DNA of 64,000 nucleotides from Flavobacterium reichenbachii (GTDB lineage: Bacteria > Bacteroidota > Bacteroidia > Flavobacteriales > Flavobacteriaceae), in the NCBI RefSeq assembly GCF_002217435.1, contig NZ_MUHF01000003.1, positions 1-64,000 of the forward strand, given 5' to 3'. Numbering within the stretch: position 1 is the stretch's first letter; every line of letters starts with the position of its first letter. Below, one piece after another: positions 53,600 to 61,542 of the stretch. The notes beneath the pieces were generated by a model. That model saw only the letters and a list, made by a program, of their open reading frames with translations. It did no database searches and had not been told where the DNA came from. The position numbers were made by a program, and so were the translations under genes.

Positions 53600-56401
53600 A
53601 TGAAAGCAAAGATATTTTTAGTGCATTTTATGATCTTGGGTTTAGCTCAGGTATCCGCACAATTTAAAACCACAATTCCGCTGCGGAAAGACGTAGTACA
53701 CGGAACTTTAAACAACGGCATGCAGTATTTTATTCTGCACAACGAATGGCCCAAAGAACGAGCAGATTTTTACTTTGTTCAGAATGTTGGAGCCATTTTA
53801 GAAGATGACAATCAAAACGGATTAGCACATTTTCTGGAACACATGGCTTTTAACGGAACAGAGCATTTTAAAGGAAAAGGCATTATCAATATGCTGGCAA
53901 AACACGGCGTAACTTTTGGGCGCGACATTAATGCGTATACAGCACACGATGAAACCGTTTATAATTTAAGTAATGTACCGGTTAAAAATCCTGCACTTTT
54001 AGATTCCTGTTTATATATTTTACACGACTGGTCTGGATTTTTATCGTTGAAAGATGCTGAAATTGATGCCGAAAGAGGCGTGATTCACGAAGAATGGCGT
54101 ACCAGAAGAAATGCCGATCTAAGAATAGGATCGCAGTTGGAACCTGTCATTTACAATGGTTCGAAATACAGTAAAAGAGACGTTCTGGGCGATATGGATC
54201 TGATCGAAAATTTCAAATACAAACAATTAAGAGATTATTATAAAAAATGGTATCTGCCCAATCATCAGGCGGTGATTATTGTAGGAGATATTGATCCGGC
54301 AAAAATAGAACAGCAGGTTAAGAAAATAATGGGTTCAATTCCGATGCCTTCAAATCCTGCAGAACGCACGTACGAAAGTATTCCGGATAATGATAAATTG
54401 TTGTACAAACTGGCGGTAGACAAAGAAGCTCAGAAAACTTCTATTTCATTAAACTTTAAAAGAAACAAAACACTTGTTCAGGATCCTGCAGCTTTTGAAA
54501 ACAGCATAACAGAACAATTAGCACTGCAAATGCTCAATAATCGTTTTAGAGAATATATCGTAAATAATGAAACTGCTTTATTATCTGCGGGAGTTAGTTA
54601 TTCAAATTTAACGAGATTGTCTTCTTTTTTTACTTTAGAGGTAACTCCCAAAAACGGAAAATTACTAGAAGCTTTTCAGCAGGCGTATACAGAGTATGAA
54701 CGCGCTATTCAAAATGGTTTTACTAAAGAAGAATTGGGCAGAGTAAAAGAAAACATGCTGAAAAATTTTGAAAACCAATTAAAAAACAAAGATAAAATCA
54801 GCAACGGAAACTGGGCTTCGCAATTGCAGAATTACTTTTTAGAAGCTTCTCCGGTAATGAGTTTAGAAGACGAATCTGAATTTGTAAAAAGAACTTTGGC
54901 AAAGGTTGATATCGAGCAGATCAATAAGGCATTCCGTGCACTTCCGACCGAAAAAAATCAGATTTTAACGGTTTCAGGACCCGAAAAAGAAGGCGTAATG
55001 TATCCAGCAGAAGCGGATTATACTGCCGTTATTAAAAAGGTAAAAGAACAAAAGTTAGCACCTTATACAGAAACTGTTAATAATGTGGCTTTGGTTACTG
55101 ATAAATTGACCGTTAAGCCTATCACTAAAAAATTTGAAGTTAACGGAATAAAAGAAGCCAAAGGATATGTTTTAGAAAACGGAGCAAAAGTTATTATTTA
55201 CCCAACGACTTTGTCTCAGGATCAGATTCTTTTTGCTGCTTTTAGTCCGGGAGGGAATTCTGTAGTGGCACAAAACGATTTGCCATCGGCTCAAATTGCC
55301 ACTGTTTTGGCTAAAAATTCGGGATTGGGAGATTTTAAAGTTACTGATTTGCAAAAACAATTGGCAGGAAAATCAGTTAAGGTTGGTCCATATATTGGAG
55401 AATATTACGAAGGATTTAGCGGCAGTGCTGTAAAACAGGATTTAGAAACTTTATTGCAGCTGACCTATTTATATTTCAAACATCCAAGATTTGAAACTCA
55501 GGCTTACAAACGAATTATTGATCATTACAGCAATGCGCTAGAGAATGTAAACGATGATAACGGTAAGGTTTATGGCGACACCATAGCTTTGTTAGACACC
55601 AATCATAATAAACGCACATTCCTTTTAAGCAAAGAAAATTTGGCAGATTTAAACTTTGATACTGCTTCTAAAATTTTTCAGTCGCGTATTTCTAATGCCT
55701 CAGATTTTACTTTTGTTTTTGTGGGAAATATTGCGGAATCTGATATTGAAAACATCAATAAATATTTAGGAAACGTTTCAGGAAATCATACTCAGGAAAA
55801 ATTTATTGATCATAAAATTGGAACTGCAAAAGGAGTTTCTAAAGAAAAATTAATCAGGAAAATGAGTGTTCCTAAAACGAGTATTTATGTTCATTACGAA
55901 AATAAAGACGTCGCTTTCTCAGATAAAAATCAAATCATGGCTTATATGTTGTCTCAATTGCTGGATAAACGTTATTTAGAAAAAATCAGGGAAGACGAGG
56001 GCGGAAGTTACGGTGTACAGACACAAAGTTCATTGTCTGAAAATCCGGCTCCGGTTTTCTCACTTCGCGTAAGCTTTGACTGTAATCCTGAAAAAGACAG
56101 TAAACTGCTTCAGATTGTGTACAACGAGTTACAAACCATTACCGTAAAAGATGTTGATGCAAAAGACTTATCAGACATTAAAGAAGATTTGGTAAAAAGC
56201 AATCAGCAAAATATAAAATCAAATTCGTACTGGTTAAGCACGATTACAAGTCAGCTGCAATCGGGTGATAAATATTTGAGCAGTGCGGCTTACGAAAAAC
56301 TCATCAGAAGTGTTTCTGTGCAGGATATCAAAAAATATGCAGGCGAAGTGCTGCCAAAAGCCAATCAGGTTGAGGTTTTAATGCAGCCTAAAAAAGATTA
56401 A
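53600..56401 (+). CDS. M16 family zinc metallopeptidase (pitrilysin-like)
   Basis: This is an exported zinc peptidase of 933 residues built of two M16 halves. The signal peptide ends at VSAQ21. The inverted zinc motif HxxEH is His77-Phe-Leu-Glu80-His81 (GLAHFLEHMAFNGTEHF). The third ligand, Glu158 in DAERGVIHEEW, is exactly 76 residues after the motif as in the family, so the first half is catalytically complete. The second half (about 510-930) lacks the zinc motif and is the non-catalytic clamp, with KLIRKMSVPKTSIYVHYEN and REDEGGSYGVQ. It degrades peptides of moderate size, fitting the peptide-uptake locus. It is separated from the S9 gene by 270 bp holding a repeat, so it may have its own promoter. 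Confidence 0.93.
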   Translation: MKAKIFLVHFMILGLAQVSAQFKTTIPLRKDVVHGTLNNGMQYFILHNEWPKERADFYFVQNVGAILEDDNQNGLAHFLEHMAFNGTEHFKGKGIINMLAKHGVTFGRDINAYTAHDETVYNLSNVPVKNPALLDSCLYILHDWSGFLSLKDAEIDAERGVIHEEWRTRRNADLRIGSQLEPVIYNGSKYSKRDVLGDMDLIENFKYKQLRDYYKKWYLPNHQAVIIVGDIDPAKIEQQVKKIMGSIPMPSNPAERTYESIPDNDKLLYKLAVDKEAQKTSISLNFKRNKTLVQDPAAFENSITEQLALQMLNNRFREYIVNNETALLSAGVSYSNLTRLSSFFTLEVTPKNGKLLEAFQQAYTEYERAIQNGFTKEELGRVKENMLKNFENQLKNKDKISNGNWASQLQNYFLEASPVMSLEDESEFVKRTLAKVDIEQINKAFRALPTEKNQILTVSGPEKEGVMYPAEADYTAVIKKVKEQKLAPYTETVNNVALVTDKLTVKPITKKFEVNGIKEAKGYVLENGAKVIIYPTTLSQDQILFAAFSPGGNSVVAQNDLPSAQIATVLAKNSGLGDFKVTDLQKQLAGKSVKVGPYIGEYYEGFSGSAVKQDLETLLQLTYLYFKHPRFETQAYKRIIDHYSNALENVNDDNGKVYGDTIALLDTNHNKRTFLLSKENLADLNFDTASKIFQSRISNASDFTFVFVGNIAESDIENINKYLGNVSGNHTQEKFIDHKIGTAKGVSKEKLIRKMSVPKTSIYVHYENKDVAFSDKNQIMAYMLSQLLDKRYLEKIREDEGGSYGVQTQSSLSENPAPVFSLRVSFDCNPEKDSKLLQIVYNELQTITVKDVDAKDLSDIKEDLVKSNQQNIKSNSYWLSTITSQLQSGDKYLSSAAYEKLIRSVSVQDIKKYAGEVLPKANQVEVLMQPKKD

Positions 56402-56731
56402 TCCGTTTTAAAATAAGTCCAATCGATATACTTCTAAGAACGGCAATTCTTTACTGCAATTTTAATAGTCTTTAAAAGAAAAACCTGGTTTTTTTTAAAA
56501 TTTTGAATTAGTACTGAAATTTGTAGACTAAAAAGAGCTGTCTTGCCGGACAGCTCTTTTGATTTTAAAATAGTTATATAAACTGTGAATCCGTTTCCAA
56601 TCAGTATCCGCGCAGTCCAATACGATTTCTCGAATTAGAATTTTGAGACAATTATAACAATTATATCAATTTTTTTTTCGTTATATAGAGAAGATATTTT
56701 ATAAAATAACTCGGAATAAAACAGATATAGC
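56402..56731. other. Intergenic region between M16 and the Crp-type gene
   Basis: These 330 bp contain the terminator at 56531-56564 and otherwise AT-rich sequence. No TANNTTTG element for the downstream gene was recognised and no gene is supported. Confidence 0.5.
56531..56564 (+). terminator. Intrinsic terminator after M16
   Basis: A perfect 12-bp stem (56531-56542 with 56549-56560; aaaagagctgtc and its complement) with a 6-nt loop ttgccg and T-rich 3' side (cttttgatttt). The run of A before the stem makes it potentially bidirectional. Confidence 0.85.
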
Positions 56732-57316
56732 TTGGATCATAATATTGAAAGTATTCGGGAGTTAATTCTGGACTACATAGAACTCAGCGAACAAGAATGG
56801 GAGTATTGCTATCCGTTATTTAAGGTAGATCAAATTAATAAAAAAGAAATTGTTCATTTTCAGAATTCTGTCTGCAGAAATATTTTTTTTGTAGCAAAGG
56901 GACTTTTAAGAATTTATTTTGTCGATCATCGCGGCGAAGAAAGAACTTTTCATTTTTCTGTTGAAAAAACTTTTGCTACAGATTACGAAAGTTTTTTGAA
57001 ACGTGTTCCGTCTAGTTATGCCATTCAGGCATTAGAAGATACAACAGTCATTACAATTACATTTGAAATGCTGCAGGATTTATATAAAAACCTTAGACAT
57101 GGAGAAAAACTCGGCAGACTAATAGCAGAGGACTATTTTTTTATTATCAATGATAAAATAAAAGATCTATATGGACAGACGCCTCTGGAAAGATATAATA
57201 AGATGAACAAAAATTTTCCCAAAATATTACAGCGCATTCCCCAGCACTATATTGCTTCTTATCTTAATATTAGTTCTGTTCATTTAAGCAGATTAAAGTA
57301 TACCAGTAAAGACTAA
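56732..57316 (+). CDS. Crp/Fnr-family transcriptional regulator
   Basis: The protein has 194 residues. The cyclic-nucleotide-binding-like beta-barrel spans about 30-115 (HFQNSVCRNIFFVAKGLLRIYFVD, then FSVEKTFATDYESFL). The canonical phosphate-binding cassette of cAMP-binding members is not evident, so it may sense another signal. A C-terminal helix-turn-helix (about 165-192) has IASYLNISSVHLSRLK. No ATG is available: translation must use TTG at 56732 or an undetected start. It is a single-gene unit with terminators on both sides. Such proteins are numerous in flavobacteria and targets cannot be predicted. Confidence 0.85.
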   Translation: MDHNIESIRELILDYIELSEQEWEYCYPLFKVDQINKKEIVHFQNSVCRNIFFVAKGLLRIYFVDHRGEERTFHFSVEKTFATDYESFLKRVPSSYAIQALEDTTVITITFEMLQDLYKNLRHGEKLGRLIAEDYFFIINDKIKDLYGQTPLERYNKMNKNFPKILQRIPQHYIASYLNISSVHLSRLKYTSKD

Positions 57317-57321
57317 TAAAA

Positions 57322-57345
57322 AACTGATAACATTTGTTATCAGTT
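57322..57345 (+). terminator. Hairpin after the Crp-type gene
   Basis: A 10-bp perfect stem (57322-57331 with 57336-57345; aactgataac/gttatcagtt) with a 4-nt loop. It is preceded by an A-run and followed by aaaataatttt. It is a likely terminator with a weak T-tract. Confidence 0.6.
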
Positions 57346-57541
57346 AAAATAATTTTAGACCTTTTCTTTGCTTCATTAATAAGTTTGAAAAGTCTATTTT
57401 TCTAAAACTGAAAGATTTTGAAGGAAATTTTCAATTCTGTTGAGATTTCTGATATGTTCTGTTTAAGGATTAATGTTTGTGTAAAAGATTGACTTCAGAC
57501 TTATTTGCAAAGTAATTTCAAATCAGTATTATTCTACAAAA

Positions 57542-57916
57542 ATGACATCATACGCTATAAAAAACAACATTAAAAGTATCAGAGAGTTAAATAATTATAC
57601 TCAGTATTACATGGCAGAAGAACTTGGAATAACACAAGCCGGTTACTGCAAATTAGAGAAAGGAAAAACAGATCTAAGTTTTGCTAAACTAGAAAAAATA
57701 GCCCAAATTCTGGAGTGTACGGTTGAGACTATTTTAAATTTTGATCATAAAGGATATGTAAACAGCTTTAAACAGGTTAAAAATAATGAAAGTATTCACC
57801 ATCAAAATAGCAATGTGATGAAATTGTACGAAGATAAAATACAGCTTTTAGAATTACTGCTTAACAAGACAGACTTAGAATTGAAACTTTATAAAACTAA
57901 ATACGGCAGATTATAG
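57542..57916 (+). CDS. Small XRE-family helix-turn-helix regulator
   Basis: The protein has 124 residues. Residues 8-65 form an XRE/Cro-type helix-turn-helix domain (IKSIRELNNYTQYYMAEELGITQAGYCKLEKGKT in consecutive helices), followed by LSFAKLEKIAQILECTVETIL. The tail of about 55 residues is charged and probably a coiled coil (YEDKIQLLELLLNKTDLELKLYKTK), suited to dimerisation. There is no neighbour in the same orientation, and no toxin-like partner is adjacent. It is a stand-alone DNA-binding protein; its target is unknown. Confidence 0.85.
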   Translation: MTSYAIKNNIKSIRELNNYTQYYMAEELGITQAGYCKLEKGKTDLSFAKLEKIAQILECTVETILNFDHKGYVNSFKQVKNNESIHHQNSNVMKLYEDKIQLLELLLNKTDLELKLYKTKYGRL

Positions 57917-57940
57917 AGGAACTCGTTTTTGGCAAACTTT

Positions 57941-59008
57941 TTAATTTTTAGGCGGTAAAATATGTTTGGCTAAAATTTCAAAAGCCTGTTTCGCTTTATA
58001 AGATCCGTAATTTCCTTGGGTAAAAACAACGGTTAAGTTTAAGCGTTCTATTATAAAAATATATTGACCTCCATTACCAGATGCAAAGAGTACATTTTCT
58101 TCTATATTTTTGGTTTTTATAGTTTCGCGATACCAGTAATAACCATAATAAGCAGGCTGTGGAAATCCGACCTTACTTTTACTGGATTCCATATACGAAA
58201 AATCAGGAATTTTAATATTGCAGGCTGTAGATTGTTCAATCCATTTTTTTGAAATAATCTGTTTGCGGTTATAAACACCTTTATTTTCTACCAGCTGTCC
58301 AATTTTGAGCATATCCAGAGGTCTGAAATAAAATGAGCCGGCCGTCATAGCATTTCCGCTTGGATCAACGGTCCATCTATAAGAGGAAATACCCAGTGGA
58401 TCAAAAAAGTATTTTTTTGCAAAATCCTTGACAGACATGCGGGTCGCTTTTTTTAAAATCCCGCTTAAAATCATCGGATTAACAGAGGTGTAAGCCCAGA
58501 TTTCGCCAGGTTTATTTTTCATCGGAAGATTAAGCGAATATGCTACCCAGTCTTTGCTTAAACTCATAGTGTCTTCACAATCTTTGGTATCATTAAATTC
58601 TTCACAATCAAAACCCGACTTCATCTCAAGAAGATTTTTTATAGTCAAAAGCTTCTTCAGCGGATCCGTTTTAAGCGATGGATATTCGGGAAAAAATTCA
58701 TACACCTTCTGGTTTATATTTTTAATAAAACCTTTGTCAACGGCTATTCCAACCAGAAGACTTGTGATAGATTTAAAAGAAGAACGAGAATCATGAAGAG
58801 AATCTTTTGTGTAACCATTAAAATACTGTTCATATATTAATTTATTATCTTTAGCAATAAGCAGACTATGAACTCCCTTGTAGCGATTATTTAATATAGA
58901 ATCTGTCATTTGATCCAAACCAGAATCGTATTTTGTTTTCTGATTCTGTCCAGATATAATAAAGATATTGAGCATTACTACGATATAAGCAAAGTGAAAT
59001 TTTTTCAT
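57941..59008 (-). CDS. Serine beta-lactamase-like hydrolase
   Basis: This 355-residue exported protein of the beta-lactamase/penicillin-binding family (PF00144 type) has a signal peptide ending near ISGQ21. The nucleophile motif SxxK is Ser76-Ser-Phe-Lys79 in DSRSSFKSITSLLVG. The second motif Tyr is probably Tyr173 in WAYTSVNPM, and ASGNGGQYIF near 311-320 stands in for the third (KTG-like) motif. These proteins include esterases, D-aminopeptidases and class C lactamases. The lack of a strict Y-x-N and KTG leaves the reaction open, and a resistance role is not supported. It converges on the XRE gene, 24 bp from its end. Confidence 0.85.
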   Translation of the reverse strand: MKKFHFAYIVVMLNIFIISGQNQKTKYDSGLDQMTDSILNNRYKGVHSLLIAKDNKLIYEQYFNGYTKDSLHDSRSSFKSITSLLVGIAVDKGFIKNINQKVYEFFPEYPSLKTDPLKKLLTIKNLLEMKSGFDCEEFNDTKDCEDTMSLSKDWVAYSLNLPMKNKPGEIWAYTSVNPMILSGILKKATRMSVKDFAKKYFFDPLGISSYRWTVDPSGNAMTAGSFYFRPLDMLKIGQLVENKGVYNRKQIISKKWIEQSTACNIKIPDFSYMESSKSKVGFPQPAYYGYYWYRETIKTKNIEENVLFASGNGGQYIFIIERLNLTVVFTQGNYGSYKAKQAFEILAKHILPPKN

Positions 59009-59109
59009 ATTTAACTTATTTTAAGTGATAAAATTTGATACGATGTATTGTAAAGACTGTAATTAGAAATTAAAGTTACAGTATCAAAATTTATGTATAA
59101 CTCGTGTAT

Positions 59110-59628
59110 CTATATTTCCTTTGTCAATCGATCCATTTCTTTTAGTAAAGTCGGAATTCTAAATTCGCCGGCCATACTTTCGACTTTTTCAAAAGCATCG
59201 TCCAAATCAATACCAATGGCCGTAACGTACAAAGGCTTTTTACTATCGCCTCTCACCAAAGCTTTTTTATCTTTCTCGATCGATGCAAAATTCGTTTTAG
59301 CAACGCCGATAATTGGAATTTCCTTATTTAATTTTTCATATAAATGTCCGCCCAAACCATATTTTTTATCATCATCCAGATAAACAAAACCATCTACAAT
59401 AATAGCTTTAATGGTTTTTAAATCGATTTGATTTAACAAACTGAGAATACAAGGCAGCTCTCTGCGGTAAAATTCTCCGGGAATGTAGTCTTCGACATTC
59501 TCGATTATTTCAGTATGAACTTTATAATCTTTACTTTCATTCCAATTTAAAAATTCAAGACAAACAGTTTTGGCTTTTCCATCAAAATAATAAGTATCAA
59601 ATGCCAGTATAGAAGAATTGTCGGTCAT
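59110..59628 (-). CDS. nfi: Endonuclease V-like DNA repair protein
   Basis: Endonuclease V nicks DNA near deoxyinosine and other deaminated bases. The protein has 172 residues, shorter than the usual 210-230. Metal-binding acidic residues match the E. coli pattern: Asp11 in LAFDTYYFDG, Glu57 in IPGEFYRREL and Asp79 in IIVDGFVYLD. GLGGHLYEKL (91-100) and IIGVAKTNF (106-114) correspond to the conserved glycine-rich and GVAK segments. The N-terminus is trimmed relative to E. coli Nfi and VDGFVYL replaces VDGHG, so this is a divergent branch. Activity on DNA or RNA is not proven. It is a single gene divergent from the kinase operon. Confidence 0.75.
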   Translation of the reverse strand: MTDNSSILAFDTYYFDGKAKTVCLEFLNWNESKDYKVHTEIIENVEDYIPGEFYRRELPCILSLLNQIDLKTIKAIIVDGFVYLDDDKKYGLGGHLYEKLNKEIPIIGVAKTNFASIEKDKKALVRGDSKKPLYVTAIGIDLDDAFEKVESMAGEFRIPTLLKEMDRLTKEI

Positions 59629-59891
59629 AATTTTTTTGGTTTAATAGTATCAGCTGTACTTAAGGAACTACTATTCTCAATAGGTTTTAGTGTCATTTAT
59701 TTAGATATAAAGATAAAAATTAGGCTGCTGTACAATGCCAGGCAGTTTTTATATTGGCTAATATAAAAACTAATTTTAAGATCAGATAAATTATTTTGAG
59801 CCATACCATTTGATAATCTGCGAATAGCATCAAACCAAGGGCATCTATAAAATAAAACTCAGTAACAGTACGTCTTATTTAAATCGGGAAA

Positions 59892-59907
59892 CAACGATAT
59901 ATCGTTG
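59892..59907. promoter_or_regulatory. Palindrome upstream of the kinase operon
   Basis: CAACGATATATCGTTG is a perfect 16-bp palindrome ending 45 bp before the -7 element of the kinase gene. That spacing suits an activator or autoregulator site rather than a blocking operator. The regulator is unknown. Confidence 0.5.
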
Positions 59908-59952
59908 GTCTCAAAAAATGAAATTTCCTAATAATTTACTCCAATTTATCAA

Positions 59953-59960
59953 TAACTTTG
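59953..59960 (+). promoter_or_regulatory. -7 promoter element for the kinase operon
   Basis: TAACTTTG matches TANNTTTG and lies 29 bp before the ATG at 59989, giving a short leader. Confidence 0.5.
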
Positions 59961-59988
59961 AAAATATTTTAATCCTTACAATTAATAG

Positions 59989-61527
59989 ATGAAACCATCT
60001 GCCTGCACAGAATATTTTATCATTATACTTCTAATAATTGGTAATTCTTTAGGTATAAATGCCCAGATATCTTCGTATGCAGATAAAGAGATAAAAAATA
60101 CCGAAAGTTACTTAACAGAAGTAGAAGGAATTGAAAAAATAAAGACTTTATTGAAATTAAGTGATCGGTATGAAACTCTTTATTTTAAGCCAAAAGAAAT
60201 TCGAAAGGCATTTGACTTTGCAAACGAAGCCCTAAGACTTAGCCAGGCTTTGCATTCTGATATTTATGGAGGCAAAGCGTATCTGCAGCTTTCAATGCTT
60301 TATGAGCTGCAGAATAATGACGAGATGCTGGAAAGCTGTGCCAGAAATGCCATAGACTTATTAACCAAAACAGATCAGATAGATGATCTGGCAGAGGCTT
60401 GGGTAATGGTTTGGTCTGCCAAAATGCGAAGCAATGCACCACCAGAAGAGAAGTTTGTACCCATTAGTAAGGCTGCCGCTTTATTTAAATTGTCTGGAAA
60501 CAATAAAAGGAGGAGTGACTGTTATAGAGAAATAGGAGCTTTATATTTTCGTTATAAAGATTTTCCTAAAGCCATGAGTTCGCTGGAAAAAGCAATGGTT
60601 CTATATAAGGCAGCAGATGTTGGAGAGAAAGATTATTATCCTGTTTCCTTCAGGCTGAATATCCTTTATGAAACAGAAAAAAAAAACAAGGATCTTATTA
60701 TTCTTCGGAATAAAGCTTTATTGCAGCAAAACGAACTTAAAGCTGCCGCTTTTTTACGGAATTCCATGATCGTTTTTATGTTGCTTCTACTTATAATTTT
60801 TGGTTTATTATACAAGAGATTTAAGTTTAAGAAAGAAACAAGCAGGCTCTTGGAGATTCAGCAGGAGGAGATCAATCAAAAAAATATAACACTCCAGAAT
60901 ATGTTGATTGAAAAAGAATGGCTTTTGCGTGAAATTCATCACAGAGTAAAAAATAACCTCCATATGGTGGTGGGACTGCTTGCCAGCCAGGCTGAATTTT
61001 TGAAAAATGAAGAAGCAATTCAAGCGATCATAAGCAGTCAAAACCGAATTCATTCTATGTCATTGATTCATCAGAAATTGTATCAGTCAGAGGATTTATC
61101 CATAATTAATATGCCGTCCTATCTGTTGGAATTGTCAGAATATTTAAAAGATTCTTTTAACATTGGAAAATCAGTACGATTTATTCTGGATGTTGATAAT
61201 TTTGATTTTCCGCTTTCTCATTCCATTCCAATTGGACTTATTATCAATGAAGCGGTAACGAATTCAATTAAATATGCTTTTCCATCTGTCTCTGAAGCAA
61301 GAATTGAGATCAGGCTTAAATCTGAGGATAATCATAAATTCATTTTAGTAATTCAGGATAATGGTATTGGACTTCCTTCGGATTTTGATCCTTACGATAA
61401 CCCTTCATTGGGAGTAAAATTAATGCATGGACTTTCTGCAGATATCGGAGGAAAGTTTCTGATTACTAATTCAAATGGCACCAAAATAACTTTGGAATTT
61501 ACTTTAAACGAAAATAATCTTCACTAA
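59989..61527 (+). CDS. HisKA_2-type sensor histidine kinase
   Basis: This membrane-bound sensor kinase has 512 residues. The signal peptide ends near INAQ26. A periplasmic TPR-like helical sensor spans about 45-235 (repeats such as GGKAYLQLSMLYELQNNDEM and IGALYFRYKDFPKAMSSLEKAM). One membrane helix (about 256-277) is followed by a coiled coil. The phospho-acceptor is probably His318 in EIHHRVKNNLHMVVGLL, the HisKA_2 motif. The ATPase has NEAVTNSIKYAFP and DNGIGLP. It is 15 bp upstream of, and presumably pairs with, the sigma-54-type response regulator. The signal is unknown; TPR-type kinases usually sense protein partners or envelope state. Confidence 0.93.
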   Translation: MKPSACTEYFIIILLIIGNSLGINAQISSYADKEIKNTESYLTEVEGIEKIKTLLKLSDRYETLYFKPKEIRKAFDFANEALRLSQALHSDIYGGKAYLQLSMLYELQNNDEMLESCARNAIDLLTKTDQIDDLAEAWVMVWSAKMRSNAPPEEKFVPISKAAALFKLSGNNKRRSDCYREIGALYFRYKDFPKAMSSLEKAMVLYKAADVGEKDYYPVSFRLNILYETEKKNKDLIILRNKALLQQNELKAAAFLRNSMIVFMLLLLIIFGLLYKRFKFKKETSRLLEIQQEEINQKNITLQNMLIEKEWLLREIHHRVKNNLHMVVGLLASQAEFLKNEEAIQAIISSQNRIHSMSLIHQKLYQSEDLSIINMPSYLLELSEYLKDSFNIGKSVRFILDVDNFDFPLSHSIPIGLIINEAVTNSIKYAFPSVSEARIEIRLKSEDNHKFILVIQDNGIGLPSDFDPYDNPSLGVKLMHGLSADIGGKFLITNSNGTKITLEFTLNENNLH

Positions 61528-61542
61528 TTTAATTCTGTAAAA

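Larger units (their letters stand above)
59629..59988. promoter_or_regulatory. Divergent region between endonuclease V and kinase genes
   Basis: This 360-bp gap contains an AT-rich 12-bp hairpin (59744-59755 with 59760-59771, loop ggct), a 16-bp perfect palindrome (59892-59907) and a TANNTTTG box (59953-59960) for the kinase operon. No small gene is supported. Confidence 0.55.

Noticed and set aside
53479..53667. 62-residue ORF overlapping the M16 start
   Set aside because: It begins in the inverted repeat, overlaps the M16 gene in another frame and has no family features or leader.
57542..57916. XRE gene as antitoxin of a toxin-antitoxin pair
   Set aside because: No small toxin-like gene is adjacent in the same orientation. 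The neighbours are a Crp-type regulator with its own terminator and a convergent hydrolase.
57941..59008. Antibiotic-resistance class C beta-lactamase
   Set aside because: The SxxK motif is present, but the Y-x-N and KTG motifs are not canonical and no resistance context exists. A general serine hydrolase is the safer call.
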